A DNA stretch of 6,416 nt from Alistipes sp. (GTDB lineage: Bacteria; Bacteroidota; Bacteroidia; Bacteroidales; Rikenellaceae): positions 1 through 6,416 of the forward strand of contig VSOO01000067.1 in the NCBI GenBank assembly GCA_009774895.1. Reading direction: 5' to 3'. Position 1 is the stretch's first letter. Each line of letters opens with the position of its first letter. The position numbers were made by a program, and so were the translations under genes. Shown one piece after another: positions 5,270 through 6,416 of this stretch. The notes beneath the pieces are model-generated. The model was given only the letters and a program-made list of their open reading frames with translations, was not told the origin of the DNA and ran no database searches.

Positions 5270-6241
5270 TCAGAAGAATAGGGGAGCGGCGAGCGCCGCT
5301 ACGAGCAGCGCATAGAGCAGCAGCGCCGCAAGACGGTTCAGGCGTACGAAGACCAGCGGCAGCAGCACGGCGGCCGGCACGGCGGTCAGCGCATCGACCG
5401 GCGACGCCTGGCAGGGCAGCAGTCCCATGACGACGGTCAGCGCGAAAAGCACCGTGTTGAGAAGCAGAATGGCCCGCGACTTCGACCCCACCGAGTAACG
5501 GTCGGCCGCATAGCAGCAGACGCCGCACACGCCCAACAGCAGGGTCAGTCCGGGCAGCACGAGCGCCGCGGGCGCAGCATGCACGATGGGGCACACGCCG
5601 TGCGCGGTGAACTCGCGCCACAGGACGACGGCGGGTCCCGTAATATCGCCGCCCGCCACCCACACGCCGTAGCTCCAGGCAGCGAAAGGCAGCAGGAAGC
5701 CCGTCACAGCCACGATCTGTTCGCGCGTGGAGCGCTTGAAGATCGCCAGTGCCGCAGGCATGAAGAGCACCAGCAGGAGTCCCGGCGCATGGATCAGGGG
5801 AATGGCACCGAGGTAGAGCGAAGCCCGGAAGATCTCGCCGAAACCGTATGCGCCGTTGCGGAAGCTGGCGTAGTAGTTCCGCAGCGAGAGCACGAGCAGC
5901 AGGCAGACGGCGTATTCGGTCAGAAAGGCGGGACCCGAAAGCAGTCCGGCGGCAAGCAGTCCGAACAGCGGCATGGTGATGAACGTACTCACGGGGTAGA
6001 GCGCATAGCGCATGGCCTGTCGCCCCAGAATCACGCCCGAGCAGAAGATCGCCGCACCGGCCAGAAGCATCGAAAAGCGCGGCCAGGCCGTGCGCCACTG
6101 CATGATGAGAGCCTCGGGCAGCAGCGGATCGTGCGGTTCGGGCACACCGGACGCCCCCGCATGCGCCATTGCCGCAACGGCAAAGACGAACAGAGTGGCA
6201 AAGGCCGCCATCAGCGGCTGACGTACGACATCCGTTTTCAT
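5270..6241 (-). CDS. Polytopic membrane protein of unknown function
   Basis: This encodes 323 residues from the ATG at 6241-6239. The frame stays open for at least 44 codons upstream, but that extension is hydrophilic and compositionally odd and overlaps a structured inverted repeat. The chosen start places K2 and R7 ahead of the first hydrophobic segment. About nine or ten membrane segments are visible at roughly 11-30, 56-73, 83-103, 106-120, 138-152, 153-168, 176-195, 219-245, 256-277, 283-298 and 303-322, some possibly re-entrant. Between the first two lies a polar, Pro-rich stretch (GVPEPHDPLLPEA) that would face one side of the membrane. The central part (FRASLYLGAIPLIHAPGLLL, then KRSTREQIVAVTGFLLPF) is reminiscent of Bacteroidetes DUF6427-type membrane proteins; I hold that loosely. 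No catalytic motif was recognised. It ends with FF-stop and is followed by a terminator, so it is probably not co-transcribed with the AraC gene. Confidence 0.75.
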   Translation of the reverse strand: MKTDVVRQPLMAAFATLFVFAVAAMAHAGASGVPEPHDPLLPEALIMQWRTAWPRFSMLLAGAAIFCSGVILGRQAMRYALYPVSTFITMPLFGLLAAGLLSGPAFLTEYAVCLLLVLSLRNYYASFRNGAYGFGEIFRASLYLGAIPLIHAPGLLLVLFMPAALAIFKRSTREQIVAVTGFLLPFAAWSYGVWVAGGDITGPAVVLWREFTAHGVCPIVHAAPAALVLPGLTLLLGVCGVCCYAADRYSVGSKSRAILLLNTVLFALTVVMGLLPCQASPVDALTAVPAAVLLPLVFVRLNRLAALLLYALLVAALAAPLFF

Positions 6242-6323
6242 GATCCGTTCTTCGTGGGTGCTGCGCGCGACCGTCGTACGCACTTCCCGCAGGCGCTCCC
6301 CGGCAGTGCATGCCGTCGGAAAC
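6242..6323 (-). other. Leader between the inverted repeat and the membrane protein start
   Basis: These 82 nt sit between the long inverted repeat and the ATG. On the - strand they include a potential small stem, GCACT (6309-6305) with AGTGC (6285-6281), and a purine-rich ACGAAGAACGG just before the start codon that may help ribosome loading. No Bacteroidetes promoter consensus is present here, so the promoter must lie at or beyond the window edge. Confidence 0.35.
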
Positions 6324-6416
6324 GTCCCCGTGCGGGCTGCTCCGCCGGCGTCTTTTCCGGATGCCTGCGGCACATCTCCCCACCTTCCGCGGTGGCGCAG
6401 CAGCCCGCACGGGGAC
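6324..6416. repeat. Long inverted repeat (18-bp perfect arms) at the window edge
   Basis: GTCCCCGTGCGGGCTGCT (6324-6341) is the exact reverse complement of 6399-6416. After one mismatch (6342/6398) four further pairs form (6343-6346 with 6394-6397), giving 22 pairs in 23 positions around a 47-nt interior. The outer arm may continue past the window. Within the interior, as - strand RNA, CCACC/GGTGG (overlapping the inner stem), GCGG/CCGC and CCGG/CCGG stems are possible. As - strand RNA it lies in the 5' leader of the membrane protein gene. No T-tract follows on that strand (GTTTCC), so it is not a standard terminator there. Its identity is unknown. Confidence 0.75.

Noticed and set aside
4993..5430. 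Open frame on the + strand across the gap and the end of the membrane protein gene
   Set aside because: It is Arg/Ala-rich with no recognisable domain, no promoter consensus ahead of it, and overlaps the well-supported opposite-strand gene.
6242..6373. Longer N-terminus for the membrane protein (start at 6373)
   Set aside because: The extra 44 residues are hydrophilic and atypical and overlap the inverted repeat. The start at 6241 gives a normal membrane-protein N-terminus.
6242..6416. Cobalamin riboswitch on the - strand
   Set aside because: Only short stretches resemble the consensus. The conserved core boxes are not recognisable, the 3' closing motif differs, and any 5' half would be outside the window. 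An 18-bp perfect helix is not part of that fold.

Overview
The window reads as a chromosomal segment of a high-GC member of the Bacteroidales, and Alistipes is my best guess. Three observations support this. The protein set is typical of the phylum: a DUF4296 lipoprotein, a LolC/E-type permease and a YqaA-type membrane protein. Coding DNA is GC-rich while the promoter-bearing gaps are AT-rich. The promoters I can find match the Bacteroidetes sigma-A consensus (TTTG, about 19-21 nt, TAnnTTTG) rather than the E. coli one. The genus is inference.

Positions 1-3461 (+ strand) hold a tightly packed gene string. It contains the 3' end of an ABC/FtsX-type permease (1-576), a DUF4296 lipoprotein (573-1394, ATGA overlap), a metal-dependent amidohydrolase related to nucleoside/aminofutalosine deaminases (1372-2502, 23-nt overlap), a YqaA/DedA-like membrane protein (2513-2968, 10-nt gap) and a YvbK-like GNAT acetyltransferase (2985-3461, 16-nt gap). 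The spacing implies one polycistronic unit. The products do not form an obvious pathway: the first two act in the envelope and the others look like general metabolism.

Positions 3462-3973 carry no convincing protein gene. The GC-rich half may hold a frameshifted gene remnant on the - strand. The AT-rich half holds the most interesting object in the window: a Bacteroidetes promoter on the - strand (3852-3882), followed by a small hairpin, a TAACC-rich single-stranded stretch and a strong intrinsic terminator (3765-3798). Together these suggest an independent small RNA of about 80 nt.

Positions 3974-6416 are on the - strand. An AraC-family regulator (3974-4891) has its own promoter, which is overlapped by a 23-bp-phased direct repeat, a candidate operator. 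Upstream of it, a gap of about 380 nt has two terminator-like hairpins. These follow a polytopic membrane protein of unknown function (5270-6241). The leader of that gene contains a near-perfect inverted repeat with 18-bp arms that runs to the edge of the window (6324-6416). No CRISPR array, tRNA, rRNA or insertion sequence was recognised.
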